Assembly (NCBI RefSeq): GCF_018390695.1
Contig: NZ_JAHBGF010000011.1
Span: 124,001-188,000 of the forward strand
From: Ancylobacter sonchi
GTDB taxonomy: Bacteria > Pseudomonadota > Alphaproteobacteria > Rhizobiales > Xanthobacteraceae
Reading direction: 5' to 3'
DNA: 64,000 nt
Made by a program: the position numbers and the translations under genes. Under the pieces are notes generated by a model, which was not told where the DNA came from, ran no database searches, and saw only the letters and a list, made by a program, of their open reading frames with translations. How positions within the stretch are numbered: position 1 is the first letter of the stretch; each line of letters starts with the position of its first letter. Shown in pieces: positions 1 through 8,194 of the stretch.

Positions 1-132
1 AGCCGCGCGGCCTCGTCCCCATATGAGTTACGCTAGCATGGCGTCATACCATTGCCAGCCCCGTCGCGCGCCCGTAAACGCACGGTTGCGAAGACGGTTT
101 CCCGTTTCCTATCCGTCCGCTACGATCCGCGC

Positions 133-651
133 ATGACAGTCTCGATCGCCGCTCATCATGACCACGACCACGCCGCCTGCGTGGCGGACGTGCTGGCGCG
201 CGCCGAGGCATGTTGCGATGCAAGCGGCGCCCGGCTGACGCCACTGCGCCGCCGCGTGCTGCAAACGCTGGCGCAGAGCCACGTCCCGCTCGGCGCCTAC
301 GACCTGGTGGAACGGCTGGGCACCGACGGCGAGCGCCCGCCGCCCATGTCGGTCTACCGCGCGCTCGACTTCCTGGTCGCCGAGGGCCTCGCCCATCGCA
401 TCGAGAGCCGCAACGCCTTCCTCGCCTGCGGCCGCGCCCACGAGGCCGATGACGTGATCGTGTTCCTGATCTGCGAGCGCTGCGGCCTCACCGACGAGGT
501 CGCCTCGCACGCCATCGGCCGCGACATCGCCTGGGCGACCCGTGCCGCCGGCTTCACGCCGCGCACGCCGGTGCTGGAGATCGCCGGCACCTGCGCCCGC
601 TGCCGCGCCCAGTTGGCTGCGGCGGCCACCGGCGCGACGTCTGGCGATTGA
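133..651 (+). CDS. zur: Fur-family metalloregulator, probably Zur
   Basis: A 172-residue Fur-superfamily repressor, most likely the zinc sensor Zur. An N-terminal winged helix occupies about residues 30-92, with the recognition region near PPMSVYRALDFLVAEGL. A C-terminal dimerisation domain carries two CxxC pairs for structural zinc, CERC (about 114-117) and CARC (about 154-157). The start is rich in His (HHDHDH). ATG 133 is chosen because it gives the usual family length; an in-frame ATG at 52 would add a basic tail of 27 residues. Zur represses zinc uptake genes when zinc is plentiful, and a complete znu operon lies 11-16 kb downstream. Fur, PerR or Mur cannot be excluded by eye, but the CxxC layout and context favour Zur. 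Confidence 0.85.
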   Translation: MTVSIAAHHDHDHAACVADVLARAEACCDASGARLTPLRRRVLQTLAQSHVPLGAYDLVERLGTDGERPPPMSVYRALDFLVAEGLAHRIESRNAFLACGRAHEADDVIVFLICERCGLTDEVASHAIGRDIAWATRAAGFTPRTPVLEIAGTCARCRAQLAAAATGATSGD

Positions 652-723
652 CGCCGGCGCGCCGCGCGCCTACCCCTCCAGCCTGTTCACCCTGCAGGCC
701 GCCACGCCGCCGGAACCCGTGTC

Positions 724-2007
724 ATGACCGCTGAGACCGCCCCCATCGTCGCGCCCGAGCTGGAAGCCGCCGGCCCGCAGGAGCGGCGCCTCACCGTACC
801 GGTCAGGGTCGGCTCGGTCGTGGTCGGCGGCGGCGCGCCGGTCGTCGTGCAGTCGATGACCAACACCGACACCGCCGACGCCGAGGCTACCGCCAGGCAG
901 GTCGCGGCGCTGGCCCGCGCCGGTTCGGAAATCGTGCGCATCACCGTCGACCGCGACGAATCCGCCCGCGCCGTGCCGGAGATCCGCGAGCGCCTCGCCC
1001 GCATGGGGCTCGACACCCCGCTGGTCGGCGACTTCCACTATAACGGCCACCTGCTGCTGGCGAATTTCCCGGACTGCGCCGAGGCGCTGGCGAAGTACCG
1101 CATCAATCCCGGCAATGTCGGCTTCGGCAACAAGCGCGACCGCCACTTCGCCACCATCGTCGAGATCGCGATCAAGCACGACAAGCCGGTGCGCATCGGC
1201 GCCAATTGGGGCTCGCTCGACGACGACCTGCTGACCCGGCTGATGGACGAGAACGCCAAGCTCGCCCGCCCGGCCGATGCCCGCGCGGTCACCCGCGAAG
1301 CCTTGGTGCGCTCGGCGCTGCTCTCCGCCGCGCTCGCCGAGGAGATCGGCATGAAGCGCGAGAAGATCATCCTCTCCGCCAAGGTCTCGGCGGTGCAGGA
1401 CCTGATCACCGTCTATGCCGAGCTCGCCCGCCGCGCCGACTACGCGCTGCATCTCGGCCTCACCGAGGCCGGCATGGGCTCGAAGGGCATCGTCGCCTCG
1501 ACTGCAGCGATGGGAGTCCTGTTGCAACAAGGCATCGGCGACACCATCCGCGTCTCGCTCACCCCCGAGCCCGGCGGCGACCGCACCCGCGAGGTGACGG
1601 TGGCACAGGAAATGCTGCAAACCATGGGCCTGCGCACCTTCGTGCCGCTGGTCGCCGCCTGCCCCGGCTGCGGGCGCACCACCTCGACCACTTTCCAGGA
1701 ACTCGCCTTCGAGGTGCAGGACTACATCCGCACCTCGATGCCCGAATGGAAGAAGCATTATCCCGGCGTCGAGACGCTGAACGTCGCGGTGATGGGCTGC
1801 ATCGTCAACGGGCCGGGCGAGAGCAAGCACGCCGATATCGGCATCTCGCTGCCCGGCACCGGCGAGTTCCCCACCGCCCCGGTCTATATCGACGGCAAGA
1901 AGGCGATGACGCTGCGCGGCCCCACCCTGCGCGAGGACTTCAAGAAGATCGTCGACGATTACGTGCAGCGCCGCTTCGGCGTCACCCGCGCCGGCGCGGC
2001 GGAATAA
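724..2007 (+). CDS. ispG: 4-hydroxy-3-methylbut-2-en-1-yl diphosphate synthase
   Basis: IspG (GcpE), 427 residues, the [4Fe-4S] enzyme that converts methylerythritol cyclodiphosphate to HMBPP in the non-mevalonate isoprenoid pathway. The N-terminal barrel begins with the typical [20 protein letters not shown] region. The cluster ligands appear in CPGCGRTT (about residues 312-315) and [11 protein letters not shown] (about 358). Length fits the alphaproteobacterial family. Its TAA stop overlaps the ATG of the next gene (TAATG at 2005-2009), so the MFS transporter is probably translationally coupled. Ribosome binding before ATG 724 is weak. The family is not in doubt. Confidence 0.97.
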   Translation: MTAETAPIVAPELEAAGPQERRLTVPVRVGSVVVGGGAPVVVQSMTNTDTADAEATARQVAALARAGSEIVRITVDRDESARAVPEIRERLARMGLDTPLVGDFHYNGHLLLANFPDCAEALAKYRINPGNVGFGNKRDRHFATIVEIAIKHDKPVRIGANWGSLDDDLLTRLMDENAKLARPADARAVTREALVRSALLSAALAEEIGMKREKIILSAKVSAVQDLITVYAELARRADYALHLGLTEAGMGSKGIVASTAAMGVLLQQGIGDTIRVSLTPEPGGDRTREVTVAQEMLQTMGLRTFVPLVAACPGCGRTTSTTFQELAFEVQDYIRTSMPEWKKHYPGVETLNVAVMGCIVNGPGESKHADIGISLPGTGEFPTAPVYIDGKKAMTLRGPTLREDFKKIVDDYVQRRFGVTRAGAAE

Positions 2008-3218
2008 TGCCGCAGGCTGCGGTTGCGCGGGGCACGAAGGCCCCGATCCCCGCCACCGTCTGGGTGCTCGGCATTGTCAGCCTGGCGATGGATATCTCCT
2101 CGGAGATGGTGCAGACCCTGCTGCCCATCTATCTCGTCACCGAGCTCGCCGCCTCCGCCCTCGCCATCGGCTTCATCGAGGGATTGTCGGTCGCCATCGC
2201 CATGGTGACGCGACTGTTCTCCGGCATCGTCTCGGACTGGACCGGCAAGCGCAAGCCGCTGGCCGTGCTCGGCTACGGCCTCGGCGCGATCTCCAAGCCG
2301 ATGATCCCGCTCGCCTCCTCGCTCGGCTGGATCATCGCCGCCAAGGCGCTCGACCGCGTCGGCAAGGGCATTCGCGGCGCGCCGCGCGACGCGCTGATCG
2401 CCGATACCACGCCGCAGGAAATACGCGGCGCCGCCTTCGGGCTGCGCAAGTCGCTCGATACGGTGGGCGGCTTCATCGGCCCGCTGGTCGCCATCGGCCT
2501 GATGCTGGCGACCGGCGGCGACATCCTCACCGTGTTCTGGATCGCCACCCTTCCCGCCTTCCTCGCGGTGGCACTGCTGATCGTCGGCATAAGCGAGCCG
2601 GCGCAGCCGCCCGGCCGCGCCAAGGACCGGCCGCGCCTCATGGACGCCGGTCGGCTCAACCCCGCGACCTGGGCGGCGATCGTGGCGGCCTGCATCTTCA
2701 CCATGGCGCGGTTCAGCGAGGCGTTCCTGCTGCTGAAGTCGCAGGAAGTCGGCCTTGCCGCCGCCTGGGTGCCGATCACCATGGTGGTGATGCACGTGGT
2801 CTACGGGCTCGCCGCCTATCCGGTCGGCCGGCTGTCCGACCGCACCGGCCGCCTCGGGCCGCTCGCCGTCAGCCTCGTCCTGCTGCTCGCCGCCGATCTG
2901 GTGCTGGCGCAGGCCGGCTCGCTGCCGGCCTTCTTTGCCGGCATCGTGCTGTGGGGCCTGCATATGGGCTTCTCGCAGGGTATCCTCGCCACGCTGATCG
3001 CCGATGCCGCCCCCGCGCAGCTGAAGGCCACCGCCTTCGGCGTGTTCAACCTGATGACCGGGTTGACGGTACTCGTCGGCAATGTCGCCGCCGGCTGGCT
3101 CTGGCAGGCGTATGGCTCGTCGGCGACCTTCCTCGCCAGCGCCGCCCTGTCGGTGGTGGCGCTCATCGCCTTCCTGCTGCTGCGCGGAGCGAGGAAGCCG
3201 GGCGGAACGACCGCCTGA
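2007..3218 (+). CDS. MFS transporter
   Basis: A 403-residue major facilitator with about 12 hydrophobic segments. It shows the MFS loop motif between TM2 and TM3 (GIVSDWTGKRKPLAVLGYGL) and a matching one in the second half (YPVGRLSDRTGRLGPLA). A second conserved element, DRVGKGIRGAPRDALIAD, is typical of a widespread proteobacterial MFS group without an assigned substrate. The ATG shares its A with the TAA stop of ispG; a much longer upstream extension is open in this frame but overlaps ispG and was rejected. The coupling to ispG need not mean a shared pathway. Substrate unknown; drug or metabolite efflux is possible. Confidence 0.88.
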   Translation: MPQAAVARGTKAPIPATVWVLGIVSLAMDISSEMVQTLLPIYLVTELAASALAIGFIEGLSVAIAMVTRLFSGIVSDWTGKRKPLAVLGYGLGAISKPMIPLASSLGWIIAAKALDRVGKGIRGAPRDALIADTTPQEIRGAAFGLRKSLDTVGGFIGPLVAIGLMLATGGDILTVFWIATLPAFLAVALLIVGISEPAQPPGRAKDRPRLMDAGRLNPATWAAIVAACIFTMARFSEAFLLLKSQEVGLAAAWVPITMVVMHVVYGLAAYPVGRLSDRTGRLGPLAVSLVLLLAADLVLAQAGSLPAFFAGIVLWGLHMGFSQGILATLIADAAPAQLKATAFGVFNLMTGLTVLVGNVAAGWLWQAYGSSATFLASAALSVVALIAFLLLRGARKPGGTTA

Positions 3219-3377
3219 GCTTCCGCTGCGAAAGCCGCTCCTCCGGCCCCCGTCGCGCGACGCTGGCCACCCTTGCGTGCGATGCACGTCAGGGGCGTTG
3301 CCTCGCCTCGACTTTCGGCGTAAAAGCCCGCCCTCGCCCGAGCTTGTGAATGGCAGGGCCGTCAGGAGAGAATTGAG

Positions 3378-4415
3378 ATGGGCTACAAGGTCGCTGTCGC
3401 CGGCGCCACGGGTAACGTGGGCCGCGAAATGCTCGACATCCTCGCCGAACGCGGGTTTCCCGCCGACGAGGTGATTGCGCTCGCCTCCCGCCGTTCGGTC
3501 GGCACGGAGGTTTCGTTCGGCGACAAGACCCTCAAAGTCAAAGCCCTCGAGAATTACGACTTCTCCGACACCGATATCTGCCTGATGTCGGCCGGCGGCG
3601 ACGTGTCCAAGCAGTGGTCGCCGAAGATCGGCGCCCAGGGCTGCGTGGTGATCGATAATTCCTCGGCCTTCCGCTACGACAGCGACGTTCCGCTGATCGT
3701 GCCGGAGGTGAACGCCGACGCCATCGCCGGCTTCACCAAGAAGAACATCATCGCCAACCCGAACTGCTCGACCGCGCAGCTCGTGGTGGCGCTGAAGCCG
3801 CTGCACGACGCCGCGACCATCAAGCGCGTCGTGGTGGCGACCTATCAGTCGGTGTCGGGCGCCGGCAAGGATGCGATGGACGAGCTGTTCTCGCAGACCC
3901 GCGCCGTGTTCGTCTCCGACCCGATCGAGGCGAAGAAGTTCCCGAAGCGCATCGCCTTCAACGTCATTCCTCACATCGACGTCTTCATGGAAGACGGCTA
4001 CACGAAGGAGGAATGGAAGGTGATGGCGGAGACGAAGAAGATCCTCGATCCGAAGATCAAGCTCACCTGCACCGCCGTGCGCGTGCCGGTGTTCGTCTCG
4101 CACTCGGAAGCGGTGAACGTCGAGTTCGAGCGCCCGATCAGCGTCGACGAAGCCCGTCAGGTTCTGCGCAACGCGCCGGGCGTTCTGGTCGTCGACAAGC
4201 ACGAGCCCGGTGGCTACATCACGCCGTACGAGGCAGCCGGCGAGGACGCCACCTATGTGTCGCGCATCCGCGAGGACGCGACGGTGGAGAACGGCCTCTC
4301 CTTCTGGTGCGTGTCGGACAACCTGCGCAAGGGCGCGGCGCTGAACGCGGTGCAGATCGCCGAGGTGCTGGTCAACCGCAAGCTGATCCAGCCCAAGGCC
4401 CGCAAGGCGGCGTGA
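3378..4415 (+). CDS. asd: Aspartate-semialdehyde dehydrogenase
   Basis: Asd, 345 residues, reduces aspartyl phosphate to aspartate semialdehyde with NADPH, the branch point for lysine/diaminopimelate, threonine and methionine. Visible are the nucleotide-binding GATGNVG motif at about residues 9-15, the catalytic cysteine in ANPNCSTAQ (about 130), and the substrate-binding region with SVSGAGKDAMDEL. A purine-rich ribosome binding site (aggagagaa) precedes ATG 3378. It is transcribed alone and is followed within 25 bases by a strong intrinsic terminator. Length and motifs fit the family throughout. Confidence 0.97.
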   Translation: MGYKVAVAGATGNVGREMLDILAERGFPADEVIALASRRSVGTEVSFGDKTLKVKALENYDFSDTDICLMSAGGDVSKQWSPKIGAQGCVVIDNSSAFRYDSDVPLIVPEVNADAIAGFTKKNIIANPNCSTAQLVVALKPLHDAATIKRVVVATYQSVSGAGKDAMDELFSQTRAVFVSDPIEAKKFPKRIAFNVIPHIDVFMEDGYTKEEWKVMAETKKILDPKIKLTCTAVRVPVFVSHSEAVNVEFERPISVDEARQVLRNAPGVLVVDKHEPGGYITPYEAAGEDATYVSRIREDATVENGLSFWCVSDNLRKGAALNAVQIAEVLVNRKLIQPKARKAA

Positions 4416-4438
4416 GGCCTGTCATCTGACAGCTTAAG

Positions 4439-4465
4439 AAAAAGGCGGCGCGAGCCGCCTTTTTT
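4439..4465 (+). terminator. Intrinsic terminator after asd
   Basis: Inverted repeat AGGCGGC / GCCGCCT with a four-base GCGA loop, preceded by a run of A and followed by TTTTTT. This is a textbook rho-independent terminator and, because the A run mirrors the T run, can also act on transcripts arriving from the minus strand (the ATP-grasp gene, which ends at 4514). Confidence 0.92.
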
Positions 4466-4513
4466 GCGTTTTGGGCGATCGGCCGCTGGCCGGCAATGCG
4501 CAGCGGGCGCGCT

Positions 4514-5428
4514 CTACCCCGGCTGCACGACAGCCAGCGGGCGCGCGTGCTCGACAATCGCCCCCAATATCTTTCCTAACGTATCGACATGCTCCGGGAC
4601 CATGAGCGAGCCGCCCAGACGCGGATTGAACTCGAACACGCAGATGGTGCCGTCGCCACGTACGATGTAGTTTGCGTTGCAGGGGCCGGTGAACCGCAGC
4701 GGCTCCAGAAAACGCTGGAGTACCCACAGGACCCGCCGGCTTGGCCGGTAGGGCACCGAATTCACCTGCGTCCACCATCGACGCACCCGCTCCCCTTCCG
4801 GCAAGGTGTGCAGGAACGAGGCGTGGGAGACGATCCGACCCTCCAGGCAGACGATGTGCGTGACGATCTGTTGGCGTGACGCTTCGTAGGACTGGAGCAC
4901 GACATTCTGTCCCCGCCACGGCTCCATCGCGAGCAGGCTGTCGAGATGCGCGCGCGACTCGGCGACCTCGACCCCGACGCCGCCGTTCAGGTCGCAGCGT
5001 TTCAGCATGCACGGGAACATCGCATCATCGGCGGTCGGATAGGAAACGGGACAGAAGTCGGCCAACCCCTGCGACTGCGAATAGGCGGCAAATTCGGCTT
5101 TGTCGTCCAAGACCTGCACCGCCTCCGCAAGCGGCAGCAGGCCATCGTGCTGGTGTCGTGGACACGCCAGAAGATGGGTTTCCATCAGAGGCAGCAGAAT
5201 GGTGCGCACATCGTTTTGCGGCGGCGAGATCGACGCGGCGTCGTGTTCGGGAACGATCACGACGTCGACAAGGCCGGGAATCTTCCGCCACACGGCCCCA
5301 TTCGGCCCCAGGGCGAGCATCCAGTCATCGGAATGGATACCGAAAATGACGATACGAACCGGCTTGCGCCTGAAGCCGAAGATCCGGGTGATCCCGTCCG
5401 AGAGATGAGAGAAGGCACTCGCAATCAT
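4514..5428 (-). CDS. Orphan ATP-grasp domain protein
   Basis: About 304 residues, not recognised as a named enzyme. The C-terminal half has the hallmarks of an ATP-grasp fold: a conserved lysine in FPCMLKRCDLNGG (about 145-157), an acidic strand around ANYIVRGDGTICVFEFNPRL, and the metal-binding E-x-N with the following RLGGSL glycine loop. ATP-grasp enzymes join a carboxylate to an amine or thiol through an acyl phosphate. The N-terminal half (VRIVIFGIHSDDWML) resembles a Rossmann-like pre-ATP-grasp domain. ATG 5428 is used; a GTG one codon earlier is equally possible. It stands alone between an oppositely oriented gene and a terminator, with no partner that reveals its substrate. Its base composition looks a little lower in GC than its neighbours, suggesting transfer. 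Confidence 0.72.
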   Translation of the reverse strand: MIASAFSHLSDGITRIFGFRRKPVRIVIFGIHSDDWMLALGPNGAVWRKIPGLVDVVIVPEHDAASISPPQNDVRTILLPLMETHLLACPRHQHDGLLPLAEAVQVLDDKAEFAAYSQSQGLADFCPVSYPTADDAMFPCMLKRCDLNGGVGVEVAESRAHLDSLLAMEPWRGQNVVLQSYEASRQQIVTHIVCLEGRIVSHASFLHTLPEGERVRRWWTQVNSVPYRPSRRVLWVLQRFLEPLRFTGPCNANYIVRGDGTICVFEFNPRLGGSLMVPEHVDTLGKILGAIVEHARPLAVVQPG

Positions 5429-5671
5429 CACGCCCCACCGCTTCCGATCGCTCGGATCGCATTTCCGTCAACTCTGACGCGAAACGGCCGGGCTGTCCCG
5501 GAAATACTGCCGTAGCGGAAGACGAAATCCAGCCGAGATCAGGAAGACCGGCTGCGTTCCCGCTCACATCCGTTGAGCCGATGCCGAGCAGGGAGGCACG
5601 GTCACCTTTCTGTCGAACTCCTCGTCCACCTATCATCGGACGATTCCTGCTCTCGCGGAAAGTGACAGCCC

Positions 5672-6316
5672 GTGCTCAACCGGCTCTTCGCTGCGTGCCT
5701 TGCCTGCGGTCTTGCCCTCATGGCGCTGATCGGTCCGGCGGCCGCGCATCCCCATGTCTGGGTGGTGATCCACTCCCAGCTCCTCTATGCGCCGGATGGC
5801 AGCCTCACCGGGGTGCGCCACGACTGGACCTTCGACGAGGGGTTCTCCTCCTTCGCCCTGCAGGGGCTGGAGCAGACGCCGGACGGCAAGCCGACCGAGA
5901 AGACACTGTCCGAACTGGCACAGGTGAACATCGATTCCCTCAAGGAGTTCGACTATTTCACCTATGCCAAGCGCGGGAAGGACCAGTTCCCCTTCGCCCC
6001 GCCGCGCGACTACAGCCTCACCTATGACGGTACCGCGCTGACCCTGCATTTCACCCTGCCGTTGCAGAAGCCGCTGCCGGCCAAGGGCGCCACCGCGATC
6101 GACGTCTACGATCCCACCTATTTCGTCGCCTTCCAGCTGGCCGACGACGACCCGGTCAAGCTCGCCGGCAACCCGGCCGGCTGCACGGTGGACCTGCACC
6201 GGCCCGATCCGGCCGCCGGCTCCACCAGCCTGTCGGAAGGCTTCTTCAACGCGCTGACCTCGGCCAGCAATTTCGGCTCGCAATTCGCCAACCGCGCCAC
6301 GGTGAGCTGCCCGTGA
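5672..6316 (+). CDS. DUF1007 family periplasmic protein
   Basis: A 214-residue secreted protein of the DUF1007 family. A signal peptide covers about residues 1-26 (LALMALIGPAAA), directly followed by the family signature HPHVWV, whose two histidines would sit at the mature N terminus and could bind metal. The start is GTG 5672. Its TGA overlaps the GTG of the next gene (GTGA at 6313-6316). DUF1007 proteins are habitually paired with NicO-type nickel/cobalt transporters, as here, and are thought to serve as a periplasmic partner; the biochemical role is not established. Confidence 0.85.
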   Translation: MLNRLFAACLACGLALMALIGPAAAHPHVWVVIHSQLLYAPDGSLTGVRHDWTFDEGFSSFALQGLEQTPDGKPTEKTLSELAQVNIDSLKEFDYFTYAKRGKDQFPFAPPRDYSLTYDGTALTLHFTLPLQKPLPAKGATAIDVYDPTYFVAFQLADDDPVKLAGNPAGCTVDLHRPDPAAGSTSLSEGFFNALTSASNFGSQFANRATVSCP

Positions 6317-7269
6317 GGCGTCCCGCTCCGCTGGCGCTGGCCGTCCTCGCGGCCGCCGGCCTCGTCGCCCTCGCCTTCCCCGCCTTCGCGCAGACGCCGT
6401 TCGGCATGGCCGCCCCGCCGGCGCCGGACGGCATCGCCGGCTTCATCCTCGCCAAGCAGGCGGAATTCTACCGCCTGCTCACCGGCGCCGTGCGCGCGGC
6501 CAAGCAGGACGGCTCGGCGCTGTACCTGCTCGGCGGCATCTCCTTCGCCTATGGCATGTTCCACGCCGCCGGCCCCGGCCATGGCAAGGCGGTGATCTCC
6601 TCCTATCTGCTCGCCAACGAGGCCAGCCTGAAGCGCGGCATCGGCCTCGCCTTTGCGAGCGCGCTTGCCCAGTCGCTCACCGCCATCCTGGTCGCCGGCC
6701 TCTTCGCGGTGGTGCTCGGCGCCACCGCCGCCACCATGCAGCGGGCGGTGTTCCTCATCGAGATCACCGCCTATGCGCTGATCGTGCTGCTCGGCACCCG
6801 CCTCGCCGTCGTCAAGGGCCGCGCACTCATCCGTGCCTGGCGCGGCGAGCCCGATCACGTCCATGCGGCGGGCGAGGCCTGCGAGGACGGCCACGCCCAT
6901 TTGCCCGGCCCGGAGGCGCTGCCGCGCGGCGGGGTGCGCGAATGGTGGGCGGCGGTGCTGTCGGTCGGCCTGCGCCCGTGTAGCGGCGCGATACTGGTGC
7001 TGGTGTTCTCGCTCACCCAGGGCATCTTCTGGGTCGGCGCCGCCTCCACCGCGCTGATGGGCGTGGGCACGGCGATCACGGTGAGCGCCATCGCCGCCAT
7101 CGCGGTATTCGCCAAGCATCTGGCGGTGCGGCTGGCGGCCAAGCGCGAGGGCAATGGCGTCGCCGTGGCGCTGCGGGCGGTCGAGCTTGCTGCCGCGCTG
7201 GCCCTGGTCGCCTTCGGCCTCGCGCTTTTGTTCGGCTTCATGGCCAGCGAGCGGCTCGGCCTCGGCTGA
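6313..7269 (+). CDS. NicO/RcnA-type nickel/cobalt transporter
   Basis: A 318-residue inner-membrane permease of the NicO superfamily. The diagnostic motif HAAGPGHGKAVI lies at about residues 82-93, and a His-rich cytoplasmic loop (HVHAAGEACEDGHAHLPG) at about 183-200. A second family motif, SVGLRPCSGAILVLVF, follows at about 217. Six or seven hydrophobic segments are visible. Starts at GTG 6313 overlapping the DUF1007 stop. Members either export Ni/Co (RcnA) or import it; the DUF1007 pairing is common in Hyphomicrobiales, but direction cannot be read from sequence. No RcnR-like regulator is adjacent. Confidence 0.86.
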   Translation: MRRPAPLALAVLAAAGLVALAFPAFAQTPFGMAAPPAPDGIAGFILAKQAEFYRLLTGAVRAAKQDGSALYLLGGISFAYGMFHAAGPGHGKAVISSYLLANEASLKRGIGLAFASALAQSLTAILVAGLFAVVLGATAATMQRAVFLIEITAYALIVLLGTRLAVVKGRALIRAWRGEPDHVHAAGEACEDGHAHLPGPEALPRGGVREWWAAVLSVGLRPCSGAILVLVFSLTQGIFWVGAASTALMGVGTAITVSAIAAIAVFAKHLAVRLAAKREGNGVAVALRAVELAAALALVAFGLALLFGFMASERLGLG

Positions 7270-7280
7270 CCGCGGAAACG

Positions 7281-7312
7281 AAGAAGCCCGCGCCGACCGG
7301 CACGGGCTTCTT
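7281..7312. terminator. Bidirectional terminator between convergent genes
   Basis: Inverted repeat AAGAAGCCCG / CGGGCTTCTT around a 12-base loop, 11 bases after the NicO stop and 24 bases after the stop of the convergent acetoacetate decarboxylase gene. The A/T-rich stem ends give a short T run on either strand. Confidence 0.75.
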
Positions 7313-7335
7313 GTCTGGCCGGCGAAACGCGCCGC

Positions 7336-8076
7336 TCAGTCCTGCAGATAGTCGTGCACCACCTTGCCGAGCCCGAGCGTCAGGTCGGACTTGATGTGCG
7401 TGGCGGAGAGCACTTCCAGCACCGGCAGCTTGGCGACGTCGCAGATGGCGTGCGGGAACAGGCCGAGCGCCGCCGGGCCGGTCCACGCTTCCTTGATGGT
7501 GACCTCTTCGAGGTAGTACTCGACCAGCTCGCAGATGCGCGGCGTGTTGTCGACATGCGGGATGATCTTGAGCATCCAGTTCGGCGCCAGCATCGACTTC
7601 AGCACCGCGTCCTTGTCGAGCGCCTCGTATTTGTAGCCCATGGTGCCGCAGGCGCAGAGCACGCTGCCATAGTTCAGCTTGGCGACCAGCACGTCGCTTT
7701 CCACCGCGATGCTCGGCTTGGCCAGCTTCTTGGGAAAGCCCCAGATCTCGCGGCCGCCGGCGATCGGCGCCTCGTCGTCGAGATACATCGAGTGGACGAA
7801 GCCGCCCTTGCGGCCCTCGAATTCCACCGGGATCACCTGCCCGGTCTCGGTGTAGTCGCCGAAGCCGGTGGAATCCGGCATGCGGATGAACTCGTATTTG
7901 ACGATGGGCTCGACCACCTTCAGCGGCGCGGGCACCACCTTCTCCAGCGCCGCCGGGTCGGTGCGGTAGGTGATGATGAAATATTCGCGATTGAAGAAAC
8001 GATACGGCCCCTTGGGATAGGAAGGGCTGGTCAGCGGCATGGAATAGGCGGTCTTGCGGACGTCCTCGATCTTCAT
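7336..8076 (-). CDS. Acetoacetate decarboxylase family protein
   Basis: A 246-residue protein of the ADC family, which in the classical enzyme turns acetoacetate into acetone and CO2 through a lysine Schiff base. The active-site segment [14 protein letters not shown] is present, with the catalytic lysine at about position 115, and glutamates in the preceding strand region fit the family. Length matches ADC. ATG 8076 follows a GAGGA-type ribosome site; an upstream start would add 21 residues without family similarity. It is a single gene flanked by a terminator and the autotransporter gene. Some ADC-like proteins act on other oxo acids, so the substrate is an inference. Confidence 0.88.
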   Translation of the reverse strand: MKIEDVRKTAYSMPLTSPSYPKGPYRFFNREYFIITYRTDPAALEKVVPAPLKVVEPIVKYEFIRMPDSTGFGDYTETGQVIPVEFEGRKGGFVHSMYLDDEAPIAGGREIWGFPKKLAKPSIAVESDVLVAKLNYGSVLCACGTMGYKYEALDKDAVLKSMLAPNWMLKIIPHVDNTPRICELVEYYLEEVTIKEAWTGPAALGLFPHAICDVAKLPVLEVLSATHIKSDLTLGLGKVVHDYLQD

Positions 8077-8194
8077 GGCATGCGGTCCTCGCTGAGATGC
8101 GCCAAGCCTAGCCCATTCGCTGCGGCGCGGTAGTGTCACTTTGCCGGATCGCCGGCCGGGCTGCGGAATTCCGCTCCGGCCGGCGCGGCACCGC

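Noticed and set aside
52..132. Upstream ATG of the Zur-like regulator
   Set aside because: It would add 27 basic residues lacking family similarity; ATG 133 gives the normal Fur/Zur length.
1206..3218. Long N-terminal extension of the first MFS transporter into ispG
   Set aside because: The extension overlaps ispG and has no hydrophobic or domain content; ATG 2007 in TAATG is the sensible start.
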